A DNA stretch of 64,000 nt from contig NZ_JANTOO010000002.1 in the NCBI RefSeq assembly GCF_024753545.1, forward strand, positions 62,001 to 126,000. The letters are read 5' to 3'. This DNA comes from Lysinibacillus pinottii (GTDB taxonomy: Bacteria; Bacillota; Bacilli; Bacillales_A; Planococcaceae). The translations under genes were made by a program, and so were the position numbers. Below the pieces are notes generated by a model. It had not been told where the DNA came from. It was given only the letters and a program-made list of their open reading frames with translations, and searched no databases. Positions 33,744-42,884 of this stretch are shown piece by piece. Each line of letters starts with the position of its first letter. Position 1 is the stretch's first letter.

Positions 33744-34043
33744 TTAAGCTTCTTGTGGTGCTGGGTATACAGATACTTGTTTGCGATCGCGACCTAAACG
33801 TTCGAATTTAACAACGCCGTCAACTTTAGCAAATAGTGTATCGTCACCACCACGACCTACGTTTGTACCTGGGTAAATTTTTGTACCGCGTTGACGGTAA
33901 AGAATTGAACCACCAGTTACGAATTGGCCATCAGCACGTTTAGCACCAAGTCGTTTAGACTCAGAGTCACGTCCGTTTTTAGTAGAACCTACCCCTTTTT
34001 TCGATGCAAAAAGTTGAAGGTCTAATGCTAATAATAATTTCAT
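33744..34043 (-). CDS. rpmA: 50S ribosomal protein L27 with cleavable N-terminal extension
   Basis: Ribosomal protein near the peptidyl-transferase centre. The 99-residue sequence starts MKLLLALDLQLFASKKG, so it has the Firmicute-type N-terminal extension (LDLQLFA before SKKG) that Prp protease removes to expose the functional N terminus. GVGSTKNGRDSESKRLG and DGQFVTGGSILYRQRGT are invariant L27 stretches. It overlaps prp by 4 bases, which matches the functional link. Confidence 0.98.
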   Translation of the reverse strand: MKLLLALDLQLFASKKGVGSTKNGRDSESKRLGAKRADGQFVTGGSILYRQRGTKIYPGTNVGRGGDDTLFAKVDGVVKFERLGRDRKQVSVYPAPQEA

Positions 34044-34396
34044 CGAGTTCCACCTCCTACTTGGTTGTAGTTGATTTGGATGTATTGTCCGTAATTCTGC
34101 ACCATAGAATACACTTGGGCAGTCATTACTTGAACAATTAACTGTAGTTTTGCATCTACTTCAGGCTCTAAATCTGTTGGAAGATCCACCTTAAGATAGC
34201 CTCCACCTTCAGCAGCTTGTTCGACTTCTGGTTGAATTTGTAATAATGCATAAATAGCATTTACAGTACCAATGGCAATGGTAGATGCTCCTGCACATAC
34301 TAAATCTTTCCCAGATTCATCGTACCCAGCATGTCCTGAAAATTCGAATGCTGACACATGTCTATTTTCATCATGATGAATCGTAACTTGTATCAT
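34040..34396 (-). CDS. prp: Ribosomal-processing cysteine protease Prp
   Basis: Cysteine protease that trims L27. The 118-residue protein has the catalytic pair in EFSGHAGYDESGKDLVCAGAST (His about 22, Cys about 34), typical of the YsxB family. It is sandwiched between rplU and rpmA, as in other Firmicutes, and is translationally coupled to rpmA. Confidence 0.95.
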   Translation of the reverse strand: MIQVTIHHDENRHVSAFEFSGHAGYDESGKDLVCAGASTIAIGTVNAIYALLQIQPEVEQAAEGGGYLKVDLPTDLEPEVDAKLQLIVQVMTAQVYSMVQNYGQYIQINYNQVGGGTR

Positions 34397-34412
34397 TCGC
34401 TACACCTCACTA

Positions 34413-34721
34413 TTAAGCGTTGATTGCTTCAACAACTAATTTTGTGTAAGGTTGACGGTGACCTTGTTTACGACGGTAGTTCTTTTTAGCTTTCAATTTG
34501 AAAACAACGATTTTTTTCGCACGGCCTTCTTTAACAACTTTCGCTGTTACAGTAGCACCATCTACGAATGGAGCACCAACTTTAACGTTTTCGCCACCTA
34601 CGAATAAAACTTTATCAAAAGTTACAACCTCGTCAGCTTCTACGCCTAATTTTTCAACGTAGATTTCTTGACCAGCTTCTACTTTGATTTGTTTACCACC
34701 AGTTTCAATAATTGCGTACAT
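34413..34721 (-). CDS. rplU: 50S ribosomal protein L21
   Basis: A 102-residue ribosomal protein with the standard [15 protein letters not shown] start and C-terminal [17 protein letters not shown]. First gene of rplU-prp-rpmA, preceded by a structured leader and a strong promoter. Confidence 0.98.
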
Positions 34722-34836
34722 TTTACTGCACCTCCTCTTAAACTCAGACTCGCCTGTTTTATAAAGGTGATCTTATAGTAAGATACTTATACCTTCCCAG
34801 AGCGGTTGTAGTAGCACGGGTGCTACAAACAATAAC
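34722..34836 (-). promoter_or_regulatory. Probable L21 autoregulatory leader
   Basis: A leader of about 115 bases between promoter and rplU, with a perfect hairpin GTAGCAC-CC-GTGCTAC near its 5' end and a second structured part around GGTATAAGTATCTTACTATAAG. Firmicute rplU genes commonly carry such an L21-binding leader; I assign it by position and structure, not by a search. Confidence 0.55.
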
Positions 34837-34842
34837 ATTAAA

Positions 34843-34871
34843 ATATTACCACACGGCTTTTTTTAAGTCAA
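34843..34871 (-). promoter_or_regulatory. SigA promoter of rplU
   Basis: Minus-strand TTGACT (34866-34871), 17-base spacer, TAATAT (34843-34848). The -35 lies inside the 3' end of spoIVFB. Confidence 0.8.
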
Positions 34872-35474
34872 TCTATTCATAACATATTTTTCAAAAGCTA
34901 TACGATATTTTCGGTAACGCCATTCTTTTAAAACTTGTAGCCAAATGAATAAACAAATAATTGCTAAAAAAATAGATTGCGGTAGGAAATTTAAAGTTAT
35001 CAGAAATAATGTAGTGGCCACTATGAAGGACAGCCAATAATACACTTCCACCACTTGAGCTTTTGGAAAATTTAAGAATAACCACGCTAACAATATCCTA
35101 CCACCATCTAATGGTAGGATGGGGATCATATTCACTAATAATAGCACAAGTTGAACACTAATAAGCTTACCTGCAATTAGTTCAGGCATAAAAAAAGCGA
35201 GGCCAATCCCCAAGATAGTAGCGATTGGTCCTCCTAATGCAATCCATAGGAGTGACGATGCTTGCACAACCGCTGGATTTTCAAATTGTATTTCCCCCCC
35301 GTAAGGTGTAATAACACATGATTTCACTCTTACGCCGCACAGTAAAGCTACTAATAAATGACCTGCTTCATGCCACAATAGCGAGAAAAAAATAATAGCG
35401 TAATAAGCAAGTTGTCCACTAAAAATCATGACAAATACGAGAGGAATACAAAGAAGATGTAATTTAATCTTCAT
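34863..35474 (-). CDS. spoIVFB: Stage IV sporulation protease SpoIVFB (M50 family)
   Basis: Intramembrane zinc metalloprotease that processes pro-SigK in the mother cell. The 203-residue protein has several membrane helices, the zinc motif LLWHEAGHLLVAL (HExxH) and the third ligand in LPLDGGR. The start at 35474 lies within the 3' end of spoIVFA (11-base overlap) and follows TGGAG; a TTG ten codons upstream is a poorer choice. Confidence 0.93.
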   Translation of the reverse strand: MKIKLHLLCIPLVFVMIFSGQLAYYAIIFFSLLWHEAGHLLVALLCGVRVKSCVITPYGGEIQFENPAVVQASSLLWIALGGPIATILGIGLAFFMPELIAGKLISVQLVLLLVNMIPILPLDGGRILLAWLFLNFPKAQVVEVYYWLSFIVATTLFLITLNFLPQSIFLAIICLFIWLQVLKEWRYRKYRIAFEKYVMNRLT

Positions 35475-36018
35475 TAGTCTCCATCGTTTCCAACCATTGT
35501 ACAATTTGCTCTAAATCGTAATGGCTATCTCCCTTTTCAATGGAAAGATAAAGTTGCCCAGCTTCTTTCATACCAATCAAATCATTTGCCTGTATAGATG
35601 TATACGGAAGCTGTGCTAAGCTATCTAGCATGCCATAAGAGACGGTTGTACCATCATCATAACTAATGGTCATAGTCTTACCAGTATATTTGGTATGACC
35701 TGTGAACACGACTAAACCATTCTGTCCGGCATAAACTGGTAAACCAACATCGTACTGCAATAAATATCCCTCTTTAAAAACCTGGGCATTAGCAAATGTT
35801 AAAAGATCTGCTTGCCCCACATCACTAGATACTGTAATGGTTTCATTTTCTTTGTCGAACCAACTTTGCCCTAGCTCACTTAAGTACGTTAAATCTGCCG
35901 AGGTTGTTACCATTTTTCGAATAGGAGTATCAACTACACCCTGATCTTCTAAACGAATTACAAGCATAGTTGCTGCCACAAGTAGTATCGTGATAAACCA
36001 TTTCCATTTTTTAAACAA
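35464..36018 (-). CDS. spoIVFA: Stage IV sporulation protein FA (M23-like domain)
   Basis: Partner and inhibitor of SpoIVFB in the outer forespore membrane. It has 184 residues, shorter than the roughly 260 of B. subtilis. One membrane helix (about 6-21) is followed by a degenerate LytM/M23-type fold (PVYAGQNGLVVFTGHTKYTGKTMTISYDDG) that lacks a full zinc site, as usual for this protein. The start codon is TTG. The long basic N terminus of the Bacillus protein is missing. Confidence 0.88.
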   Translation of the reverse strand: MFKKWKWFITILLVAATMLVIRLEDQGVVDTPIRKMVTTSADLTYLSELGQSWFDKENETITVSSDVGQADLLTFANAQVFKEGYLLQYDVGLPVYAGQNGLVVFTGHTKYTGKTMTISYDDGTTVSYGMLDSLAQLPYTSIQANDLIGMKEAGQLYLSIEKGDSHYDLEQIVQWLETMETNED

Positions 36019-36067
36019 GCCCTCATCCTTTTTTCCACACTATATGTGATTGCATGTCCAAACATGC

Positions 36068-36104
36068 AAAAAACCTTCTCGCACAATTGCACGAAAAGGT
36101 TTTA
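36068..36104 (-). terminator. Terminator after minD
   Basis: AAAACCTT.TCG pairs with CGA.AAGGTTTT (G-U pairs allowed) around a short loop, with a T run on the minus strand. It separates minCD from spoIVFAB. Confidence 0.8.
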
Positions 36105-36106
36105 AT

Positions 36107-36904
36107 TTATCTTGAAAATAATGATTTAAGTTTTGAAAACATACCTCTTTGCTCATCTTGAATAGCCATTAATGGAACCGATTCGCCCAGAATACGACGT
36201 GCAATATTTCGATAGCCCAAAGATGCTTTATTAGCAGGGTCCATTACGATTGGTTCTCCTTTATTGGAAGATGAAATAACACCTTCACTATCAACAATAA
36301 TTCCTAATAAATCGATAGACAAATGGGTTGTAATTTCATTAACATCCAAAGTGTCACCGCTCTTCATCATATGTTGTCGAATACGATTGATGATGAGCTT
36401 AGGAGCAGTTATGTCTTCCTGTTCTAATAAACCAATAATTCGATCTGCATCTCGAACAGCAGAAATTTCAGGTGTTGTGACAACAATCGCATGATCTGCA
36501 CCTGCTACGGCATTTCTATAGCCTTGTTCAATACCTGCCGGACAATCTATTAATACATAATCATAGTCCCTTTTTAATTCCTCTACTAAGCTCTTCATTT
36601 GCTCAGGGGTAACAGCATTTTTATCTGTCGTTTGAGCAGCAGGTAATAAAAATAGTTTATCATCCACGCGCTTATCTTTAATCAATGCTTGATGTATTTT
36701 ACAGCGCCCTTCTACTACATCTACTAGGTCATAAATAATACGATTTTCTAGGCCTAAAATAACATCTAAATTACGCAGGCCAATATCTGTATCAACTAAA
36801 CATACTTTTTTACCTTGTAGAGCCAATGCAGTCCCAAGGTTAGCCGATGTCGTTGTTTTTCCGACACCACCTTTACCCGAAGTTATGACGATCGCTTCTC
36901 CCAC
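36107..36904 (-). CDS. minD: Septum site-determining ATPase MinD
   Basis: Membrane-bound ATPase that positions the MinC division inhibitor. It has 265 residues when started at the GTG 36902-36904 (GEAIVITSGKGG), which follows GGGAGG. It shows the deviant Walker A GKGGVGKTT, the switch motif VDTDIGLRNLD, and a C-terminal amphipathic membrane anchor GMFSKLKSLFSR. One base separates it from the minC stop codon. Confidence 0.96.
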   Translation of the reverse strand: MGEAIVITSGKGGVGKTTTSANLGTALALQGKKVCLVDTDIGLRNLDVILGLENRIIYDLVDVVEGRCKIHQALIKDKRVDDKLFLLPAAQTTDKNAVTPEQMKSLVEELKRDYDYVLIDCPAGIEQGYRNAVAGADHAIVVTTPEISAVRDADRIIGLLEQEDITAPKLIINRIRQHMMKSGDTLDVNEITTHLSIDLLGIIVDSEGVISSSNKGEPIVMDPANKASLGYRNIARRILGESVPLMAIQDEQRGMFSKLKSLFSR

Positions 36905-36905
36905 A

Positions 36906-37574
36906 CTAGCTTCCTCCCTTAGACACATTTAACAATGGTCGAATATTTTTTAAGGCGTGAATTTGATCGTACGTAATGCGTCCATCGTAACCAATAAATG
37001 CACAAGTCATTTCTGCTTGATTAATTTCTTTCACATGCTCATCTGACATTGCTTCCACTTGATCAGCAATCATAATATGCGTAGCTTCAAATTGAGAGGC
37101 AGCAATGATTGCTTCCTTATTGCCCTGTACACCAGCATGCACGATTCCTTTTAGTTTACCTAAGACATACACATTGCCACCAGCTTCAACCCGACCGTTT
37201 GGATTGACATTTCCTACAATGATAATGTCCCCAGACGAACGTAGAATCTGCCCTGATCTGACCACACCTAAATATGTATCTTGTTGACTTTCAATCATTT
37301 TCTGGTTGCTTTCATGGACAGTCAGTACTTCGCTTTGTACACTCGCTACAATGAGTTGCTCTGTTTCTTGCACAATATGGATAAGCTCATCGATCTGTTC
37401 ATCAGTACAGTATCGATAGCCTAAGTATAATTGTACATCTACTTTACCATCGATACCGCCTTCTAACACTTTTTTCTTTAATTCTTCTACTAAATCGCTA
37501 TAAGCACATTGGTCGTCAAGACGCAGTACAAATCCGTCCTTCGTTCCCTTCATATTAACTAATTGTTTTTTCAT
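36906..37574 (-). CDS. minC: Septum site-determining protein MinC
   Basis: FtsZ-ring inhibitor, 222 residues. The N-terminal domain is less conserved. The C-terminal beta-helix contains VVRSGQILRSSGDIIIVGNVNPNGRVEAGGNVYVLGKLKGIVHAG, the family signature region. It lies directly upstream of minD in the mre-min cluster. Confidence 0.95.
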   Translation of the reverse strand: MKKQLVNMKGTKDGFVLRLDDQCAYSDLVEELKKKVLEGGIDGKVDVQLYLGYRYCTDEQIDELIHIVQETEQLIVASVQSEVLTVHESNQKMIESQQDTYLGVVRSGQILRSSGDIIIVGNVNPNGRVEAGGNVYVLGKLKGIVHAGVQGNKEAIIAASQFEATHIMIADQVEAMSDEHVKEINQAEMTCAFIGYDGRITYDQIHALKNIRPLLNVSKGGS

Positions 37575-37601
37575 GAATGCCTCACCTCACGTTGTTCTTT
37601 G

Positions 37602-38129
37602 TTAAGAAACCTCACGTGCTCTCTGTAAGACACGCGCATTAATTAGATACTTGAAGGCCCAACCAAGAATCATTAAAAATAAAGCATTTGCAATGATTGT
37701 TGGCAGTAGTCGTGAACGTAAGAAATCTGCTAAAGGTATTGCTGTAAAATCGATCAAGAAGAAAAATTGATAGAGTATAAATTCTAAAATGGCTACTAAC
37801 ACAACTGAAATAGTTGTTGTTACGACTAAGTGCTGATGTATAACTTTCACGATAGACCCTGCTAAAAAACATATAAGTGGATATAGAACTGAATATAATC
37901 CAATAATATCAATGTAAAACACATCATACAAGACACCAAAAAAAAGTCCATACATTACCGCGCGTTGACGGCTGTAATAGATGGAGATAAAAATGAGATA
38001 TAAGATTAAAAAACGCGGTACTAGAAAATACACTTCCCCCTTAATTTCAATTGGAGAAAGCATCGCAAACTCTGGTTCTAGCAAGAATAGTAAAACCGCC
38101 ACAGAAGGAATGAGAAAACGAACCATCAT
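37602..38129 (-). CDS. mreD: Rod shape-determining protein MreD
   Basis: Membrane component of the elongasome, 175 residues with about five helices (for example FLIPSVAVLLFLLEP and FLILYLIFISIYYS). GAGGAGGCGG precedes the ATG. It overlaps the 3' end of mreC by 4 bases. Confidence 0.93.
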   Translation of the reverse strand: MMVRFLIPSVAVLLFLLEPEFAMLSPIEIKGEVYFLVPRFLILYLIFISIYYSRQRAVMYGLFFGVLYDVFYIDIIGLYSVLYPLICFLAGSIVKVIHQHLVVTTTISVVLVAILEFILYQFFFLIDFTAIPLADFLRSRLLPTIIANALFLMILGWAFKYLINARVLQRAREVS

Positions 38130-39040
38130 TCCGCCTCCTCTTCATTCGTATCTTGCGGGTTTGTTAAATCTTCGTTCGTTGAGCTACCATCTGAACCATC
38201 AATAACTGTAGATGTACGCTTAGCAATAACAACATGCTCTAAAATCGAAAAATCAGCAGATGGTCTGACATACGCCATTTTTGTTAAGCCGTGATCATCT
38301 GTACTAACCTCTGTAATTTCTCCGATAGGAACACCTTTAGGGAAAATACCTCCGAGTCCTGAAGAAACTACCTGCTCGCCTTCTTTAACCTTAAAACTAG
38401 AATCGATTCGCTTCATAATGAGTTCATTACGTTCTTCATCAAAGCCCTCGATTAAACCGTATGCTTCTTTTTCACCTAACACCATTGCAGAAACACGATA
38501 GTTAGGATTATTTGTATTTAAAAGCTCTACCTCAGAAGTGAAAGGCGTCACTAGTGTAATTTTCCCAACTAGCCCCTTCGCCGTCATAACTGCCATGTTT
38601 TTTTGAACTCCATGAGAAGATCCTTTGTCTAAAATGATTTTCTCTTCCCATTGGTCAGGATTTCTAGCAATCACTGTTGCTTGAATAGGATTATACGCCT
38701 TTAAGCTCTCACTTTTATCCAAAAGCTCACGAAGCTTTTTATTCTCTGATTTTAAATCCGTAGCCTCAGCTTGTACAACTGCAAAATCTTCTAAGCGTGC
38801 TTTTAAACGTTTATTTTCTTCGTACGTGTTTAAGAGGGAGTCAATACTATTAAAAATACCATTAACATAATTCGCCGGCTTCGCAACAAGCGATTGTGCG
38901 ACGCCGACAGTATCTTTAATAATTTGCTCTGGTAAAGTAGCATTCGTCCGATCACGTAATGAGAAGCTAATCAATGCCACAAGAAAAACCATGCCTACGA
39001 GCAGCAAAATTACTTTCTTATTGAAAAAAAAATGTGGCAT
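38126..39040 (-). CDS. mreC: Rod shape-determining protein MreC
   Basis: Scaffold between MreB and cell-wall enzymes. The 304 residues begin with a basic cytoplasmic tail and one membrane helix (about 10-27). A coiled coil (about 65-110, ENKRLKARLEDF..LKSENKKLRELLDKSE) and the beta-domain (ARNPDQWEEKIILDKGSSHGV) follow. The C terminus is acidic. It lies 13 bases after mreB. Confidence 0.95.
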   Translation of the reverse strand: MPHFFFNKKVILLLVGMVFLVALISFSLRDRTNATLPEQIIKDTVGVAQSLVAKPANYVNGIFNSIDSLLNTYEENKRLKARLEDFAVVQAEATDLKSENKKLRELLDKSESLKAYNPIQATVIARNPDQWEEKIILDKGSSHGVQKNMAVMTAKGLVGKITLVTPFTSEVELLNTNNPNYRVSAMVLGEKEAYGLIEGFDEERNELIMKRIDSSFKVKEGEQVVSSGLGGIFPKGVPIGEITEVSTDDHGLTKMAYVRPSADFSILEHVVIAKRTSTVIDGSDGSSTNEDLTNPQDTNEEEAE

Positions 39041-39053
39041 TGCCTAAACCTCC

Positions 39054-40073
39054 TTACCCTTTAACCTGTTGTTGACGAATTAAGTCCATATGATCTAAAG
39101 CTTTACCCGTACCAATTGCTACACAGTCTAAAGGATCTTCTGCGATAAATACTGGCATATTTGTTTCTTTACTAATCACTTTATCTAAGTTTGTTAATAG
39201 TGCGCCACCGCCAGTTAATACGATACCGCGCTCCATCACGTCCGCAGATAATTCGGGAGGTGTCTGTTCTAATGTTTTTCGAACGCCATCAATAATTGAT
39301 GCAACTGCTTCGCGTAATGACTCAGAAATTTCTTGTGAAGAGATTTCAATTGTTTTTGGTAAACCTGTTAGAAGGTCACGACCTCTAATTTCCATCTTCT
39401 CTTCTGGTCCTTCAGCTAATGCCGTACCAATTTCCATTTTTACCGCTTCTGCAGTACGTTCACCAATTGTTAAATTATACGTTTTACGGATATATGAAAT
39501 GATAGATTGATCCATTGCGTCCCCACCAACACGTACGGACTCACTTGTTACAATACCGCCTAGTGAAATAACAGCTACTTCTGTTGTACCACCGCCGATG
39601 TCAACTACCATTGACCCTGTTGGATCCCATACTGGTAAATTTGATCCGATTGCCGCTGCAAATGGCTCTTCGATTGTGAAAGCCTCTTTTGCGCCCGCTT
39701 GTCGAGCTGCATCAATAACCGCACGTTGTTCCACTGAAGTAATACCATAAGGCACACAAATCATAACATTTGGTTTTTTCCAATTGCCGCCAGAATTTTT
39801 AGAGGCTTCTCTTAAATAATACTGAATCATTGCTGTCGTAATATCGAAATCAGCGATAACGCCATCTTTCATTGGGCGAATTGCTACGATTGAGCCAGGT
39901 GTACGACCAATCATATTTTTAGCATCATTACCAACGGCAACGATATCTCCCGTTTTCGTATTTTTTGCTACTACTGAAGGTTCGCGTAAAACGATTCCCT
40001 TTCCTTTAATAAACACTAATGTATTCGCTGTGCCGAGGTCAATCCCGACATCTTTGCTTCCTAGTCCAAACAA
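39054..40073 (-). CDS. mreB: Rod shape-determining protein MreB
   Basis: Actin-like filament protein guiding lateral wall synthesis. The 339 residues have the actin-fold signatures GIDLGTANTLVF, the phosphate-2 loop VVDIGGGTTEVAV and adenosine motif VLTGGGALL. The start is TTG (40071-40073) after AAAGGGAG. A leader of more than 200 bases precedes it. Confidence 0.97.
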   Translation of the reverse strand: MFGLGSKDVGIDLGTANTLVFIKGKGIVLREPSVVAKNTKTGDIVAVGNDAKNMIGRTPGSIVAIRPMKDGVIADFDITTAMIQYYLREASKNSGGNWKKPNVMICVPYGITSVEQRAVIDAARQAGAKEAFTIEEPFAAAIGSNLPVWDPTGSMVVDIGGGTTEVAVISLGGIVTSESVRVGGDAMDQSIISYIRKTYNLTIGERTAEAVKMEIGTALAEGPEEKMEIRGRDLLTGLPKTIEISSQEISESLREAVASIIDGVRKTLEQTPPELSADVMERGIVLTGGGALLTNLDKVISKETNMPVFIAEDPLDCVAIGTGKALDHMDLIRQQQVKG

Positions 40074-40317
40074 ATTGTGTACTCCCTTTCTATTTAAGCC
40101 ATACTTTCATTGACATCCATTATCTTTGACAGTCATGTATAGGAATTTGAATTGTATAAAAATACAATTGACTCCTCCTCAAAACCCATAACACTCCGCC
40201 AAAGTTTTTATCTTCATCAGTTAGTGTTTCACACCTTGAAAAAACTACACACTTATTTAGCTCACCATCATTTTCGATGGGAGTCTTTCCTGAATCAAGA
40301 TAAAATTCATACCCTTC
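40074..40317 (-). promoter_or_regulatory. Long mreB leader with short upstream reading frames
   Basis: Non-coding stretch between a probable -10 (TATAAT at 40318-40323) and mreB. It contains AGGAGG six bases before a TTG that opens a 15-codon frame ending at 40120 (YFYTIQIPIHDCQR after the start). A second short frame starts at an ATG after GGAG near 40196. A hairpin AATTGTAT-AAAA-ATACAATT lies at 40150-40169. The 40324-40635 stretch further upstream shows no gene I recognise. Confidence 0.35.
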
Positions 40318-40635
40318 ATTATAACGGAAAAGCGCAAGAATTTGTAGTGTCACATACTTTATCTCGCAGAAAAGATACTATTTTAATTCCCTCTTAAACT
40401 AAAAATAGTACGTATAGATTAGCATATAATTTTTATTCTCATAAGACAATGTGTATCAAGCTACCAATTTTTGTGAAGATAATATCAGTTTCTAGAATAC
40501 ATTAACGATTTGAATCGAAAAAGGTTCGCCATTAAACCACAAAAAAATACAAAAATTTTAGGAAAATGCCTCTATTGTCATAGCGATAAGATATTCAAAT
40601 TTGATTGTAAAGCTCTCCTAAGACATCTAATCAAA

Positions 40636-40666
40636 CTAAAAAACTCTGCAAATTTCTTGCAGAGTT
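40636..40666 (-). terminator. Terminator of radC
   Basis: AACTCTGCAA pairs with TTGCAGAGTT, followed by T residues on the minus strand; the upstream arm overlaps the radC stop codon. Confidence 0.85.
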
Positions 40667-41363
40667 AAAAATACCCTTTTTCCTTCAAACTAATGAATTG
40701 GTGATCGCCGATAATTACATGATCAATTAATTCAATCCCCATAATATAACCAGCCTCTTCAATTCGCTTTGTGACCTCAATGTCCTCCTCACTTGGAGTT
40801 GGTACTCCACTAGGATGATTATGCGCACAAATAATTGAAGCAGCAGATCGCTTCACTGCTTCTCGAAAAATTTCCCGTGGGTGCACGATAGAGGCATTTA
40901 AGCTGCCAATGAAAATCGTTTGTCTGTGAATGATTTGGTTTTTGATATTTAAAAAAAGAACAACAAAATGTTCCTGATTAAGAGAAGTCATGTCAGGCAT
41001 TAAATAAGCAGCCGCATCTTGTGGAGAACGAATTGTAAATTTTTCATCATTTTGTTTTTGAGCGAGTCGTCGACCAAGTTCAATGGCGGCTAATAATTGA
41101 ATAGCCTTTACCTCACCAATTCCTTTAATAGCGACCATTTCCTCAATGGTAGCGTGTTTTAAATAATGGAGACGTTCGAAAACAGTTAATACTCTATTCG
41201 CGAGGACAAGAACGGATTCTTCTTTTGTGCCAGTCCTCAATAAAATAGCAATTAGCTCTTGATTGGATAGACTTTCTGCCCCTTGTCGCATTAGTCTTTC
41301 ACGCGGGCGATCCTCCAAATGAACATCACGTAACATCAAAGTAGGTAAAGCTTTATCTAGCAA
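40665..41363 (-). CDS. radC: RadC family JAB/MPN domain protein
   Basis: A 232-residue protein with an N-terminal helix-hairpin-helix (IEEMVAIKGIGEVKAIQLLAAIELG) and a JAB/MPN metalloprotease-like domain with CAHNHPSGVPTPSEEDIEVT. Often called a DNA repair protein, but its function is unsettled. TTG start at 41363 follows AAGGAGTGA; the maf stop lies inside that ribosome site. Confidence 0.94.
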   Translation of the reverse strand: MLDKALPTLMLRDVHLEDRPRERLMRQGAESLSNQELIAILLRTGTKEESVLVLANRVLTVFERLHYLKHATIEEMVAIKGIGEVKAIQLLAAIELGRRLAQKQNDEKFTIRSPQDAAAYLMPDMTSLNQEHFVVLFLNIKNQIIHRQTIFIGSLNASIVHPREIFREAVKRSAASIICAHNHPSGVPTPSEEDIEVTKRIEEAGYIMGIELIDHVIIGDHQFISLKEKGYF

Positions 41364-41369
41364 AAATGC

Positions 41370-41963
41370 TCACTCCTTCGCATATTGGACTATTTGTAGG
41401 TTGACCAATTGCGAAAACAACGCTGCAAGTGGTAAACCTACAACATTGTTATAATCTCCTTCAATTCGTTTCACTAAAAGTGTGCCTAACGTCTGAATAC
41501 CATAGCCTCCTGCTTTATCGAAAGGATCTCCAGAATCGACATAGGCTTCAATCAATACCTTCGATAGAGGATGAAAAACAACTGTGGTTTCTTCCACAAA
41601 GAGGTTTTCCTTCCCATTAGGTTCAATAATAGCGACCGCTGTCATCACGACGTGTTTACGGTCTGATAAACGTAATAAATGAGCAATAGCTTCCTCACGA
41701 GATTTTGGTTTATGTAGCAGCTCATCATTGTCGACAACAATTGTATCAGCACCAATGATTGTTGCATTGGATACTTTTTTCGCTACATCTCGTGTTTTTA
41801 AGAGGGCTACTCCTTTTACATATTCCTGCATGGAACTTGCTTGTACACTTGTTTCTTCAACTTCACTTGTCATGACCTCAAACGGAAGTGCTAACATTTC
41901 TAACAATTCCTTTCTTCTTGGTGAAGCAGAGGCAAGTATAAGCTTGTGGTTTGTTTTTAACAT
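41370..41963 (-). CDS. maf: Maf/YhdE nucleotide pyrophosphatase
   Basis: House-cleaning nucleoside triphosphate pyrophosphatase linked to septum formation. The 197 residues show the family motifs LILASASPRRKELL, EVEET, IGADTIVVDNDELLHKP, and GDPFDKAGGYGIQ. The start at 41963 (MLKTNHK) follows a GGAAGG site; 23 in-frame codons upstream are not typical of the family. Confidence 0.95.
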   Translation of the reverse strand: MLKTNHKLILASASPRRKELLEMLALPFEVMTSEVEETSVQASSMQEYVKGVALLKTRDVAKKVSNATIIGADTIVVDNDELLHKPKSREEAIAHLLRLSDRKHVVMTAVAIIEPNGKENLFVEETTVVFHPLSKVLIEAYVDSGDPFDKAGGYGIQTLGTLLVKRIEGDYNNVVGLPLAALFSQLVNLQIVQYAKE

Positions 41964-42060
41964 GATCCGACCATCCTTCCTTATCCTTATGATACAGAAG
42001 AATGTTCGATTTGAAAATTTTCTAAAAATCAAGATAATAATGATTTACTATCTTTTACTT

Positions 42061-42705
42061 TTAAAATTTCACTTGGAGACAAGTATTTTTCGCCTGATAA
42101 TGAGCAAAAACTTGCAAACGGATGACGCTGACATCGTTAGAAATAGTAGAGGCAGCCGCTCCAATTGATTGCCAATCCTCAGGTAAAGTTGAATCCTTCC
42201 CGTTTTCCTTAAAATTTAATTTTGTAGCTTTTTTGTCTGCTAATGCTGTTGGCAGTTCTACAAGAGTTGGCTCCTTACAGCTTTCACCACTAACACTAAA
42301 TGCTTTTTTAAAGGTTGCGGGTTCCTGTAAAAATTTAAGCTGACTTTCTTCATTTACCATGCTTGTCCAAACATAAAACTTACCATCAACCTCAATAATG
42401 GCGCTCTCTTTTAATGCAGGATACTCAGCAACAAATGCACTTGCACTCTCATAGTTAGAATATACGCCTGCTTGACTAGCATAAAACATAGGTGCATTAG
42501 ATGTACTGGTTGTCTCACCGGCAGTTGGAATGGTTTCTGATTGTGATTGATTAGTTGCCACATCACTACCCTTATTCTTTATCGGTAACTGGGTACTGGC
42601 TTGTAAAACACCTAAAAAAATGGCTACACCTAACAAACCCACAAATCCACCAATAATCATTGCCCGAAATATTTGTTTTTTCATCACATGACTTACAATT
42701 TTCAT
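42061..42705 (-). CDS. SpoIIB-like membrane protein with SPOR-type region
   Basis: A 214-residue protein: one membrane helix (about 15-34, MIIGGFVGLLGVAIFLGVL), a Thr/Ser-rich linker, then a region resembling a SPOR repeat (FYASQAGVYSNYESASAFVAEYPALKESAIIEVDGKFYVWTSM). B. subtilis has spoIIB, a SPOR protein of the engulfment septum, next to maf. Position and architecture therefore suggest a SpoIIB counterpart; sequence similarity is not strong enough to name it firmly. GAGGTGAT precedes the ATG. comC, its neighbour in B. subtilis, is absent. Confidence 0.6.
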   Translation of the reverse strand: MKIVSHVMKKQIFRAMIIGGFVGLLGVAIFLGVLQASTQLPIKNKGSDVATNQSQSETIPTAGETTSTSNAPMFYASQAGVYSNYESASAFVAEYPALKESAIIEVDGKFYVWTSMVNEESQLKFLQEPATFKKAFSVSGESCKEPTLVELPTALADKKATKLNFKENGKDSTLPEDWQSIGAAASTISNDVSVIRLQVFAHYQAKNTCLQVKF

Positions 42706-42846
42706 CCATCTATCACCTCATCCTTCCACCTATCCGTACACGTTTCAATAAAACGAGATTTCAATATATAAAAGTATATGTAGAATTAGTGGTGTAAATG
42801 CGAATTTAATGAGATTTGATTCATAACAAAAGCGGCATACATTCAT

Positions 42847-42881
42847 AAAAAAACTAGGACTTCCTATTAGGAGCCCTAGTC
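42847..42881 (-). terminator. Terminator after the second folC
   Basis: ACTAGG pairs with CCTAGT around an inner imperfect stem, followed by seven T on the minus strand. Confidence 0.7.
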
Positions 42882-42884
42882 ATT

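Noticed and set aside
40120..40397. Overlapping 77- and 81-codon frames on opposite strands upstream of mreB
   Set aside because: Neither has a recognisable domain, and they overlap the probable mreB promoter and leader. Only the short frames noted as a finding have ribosome sites.
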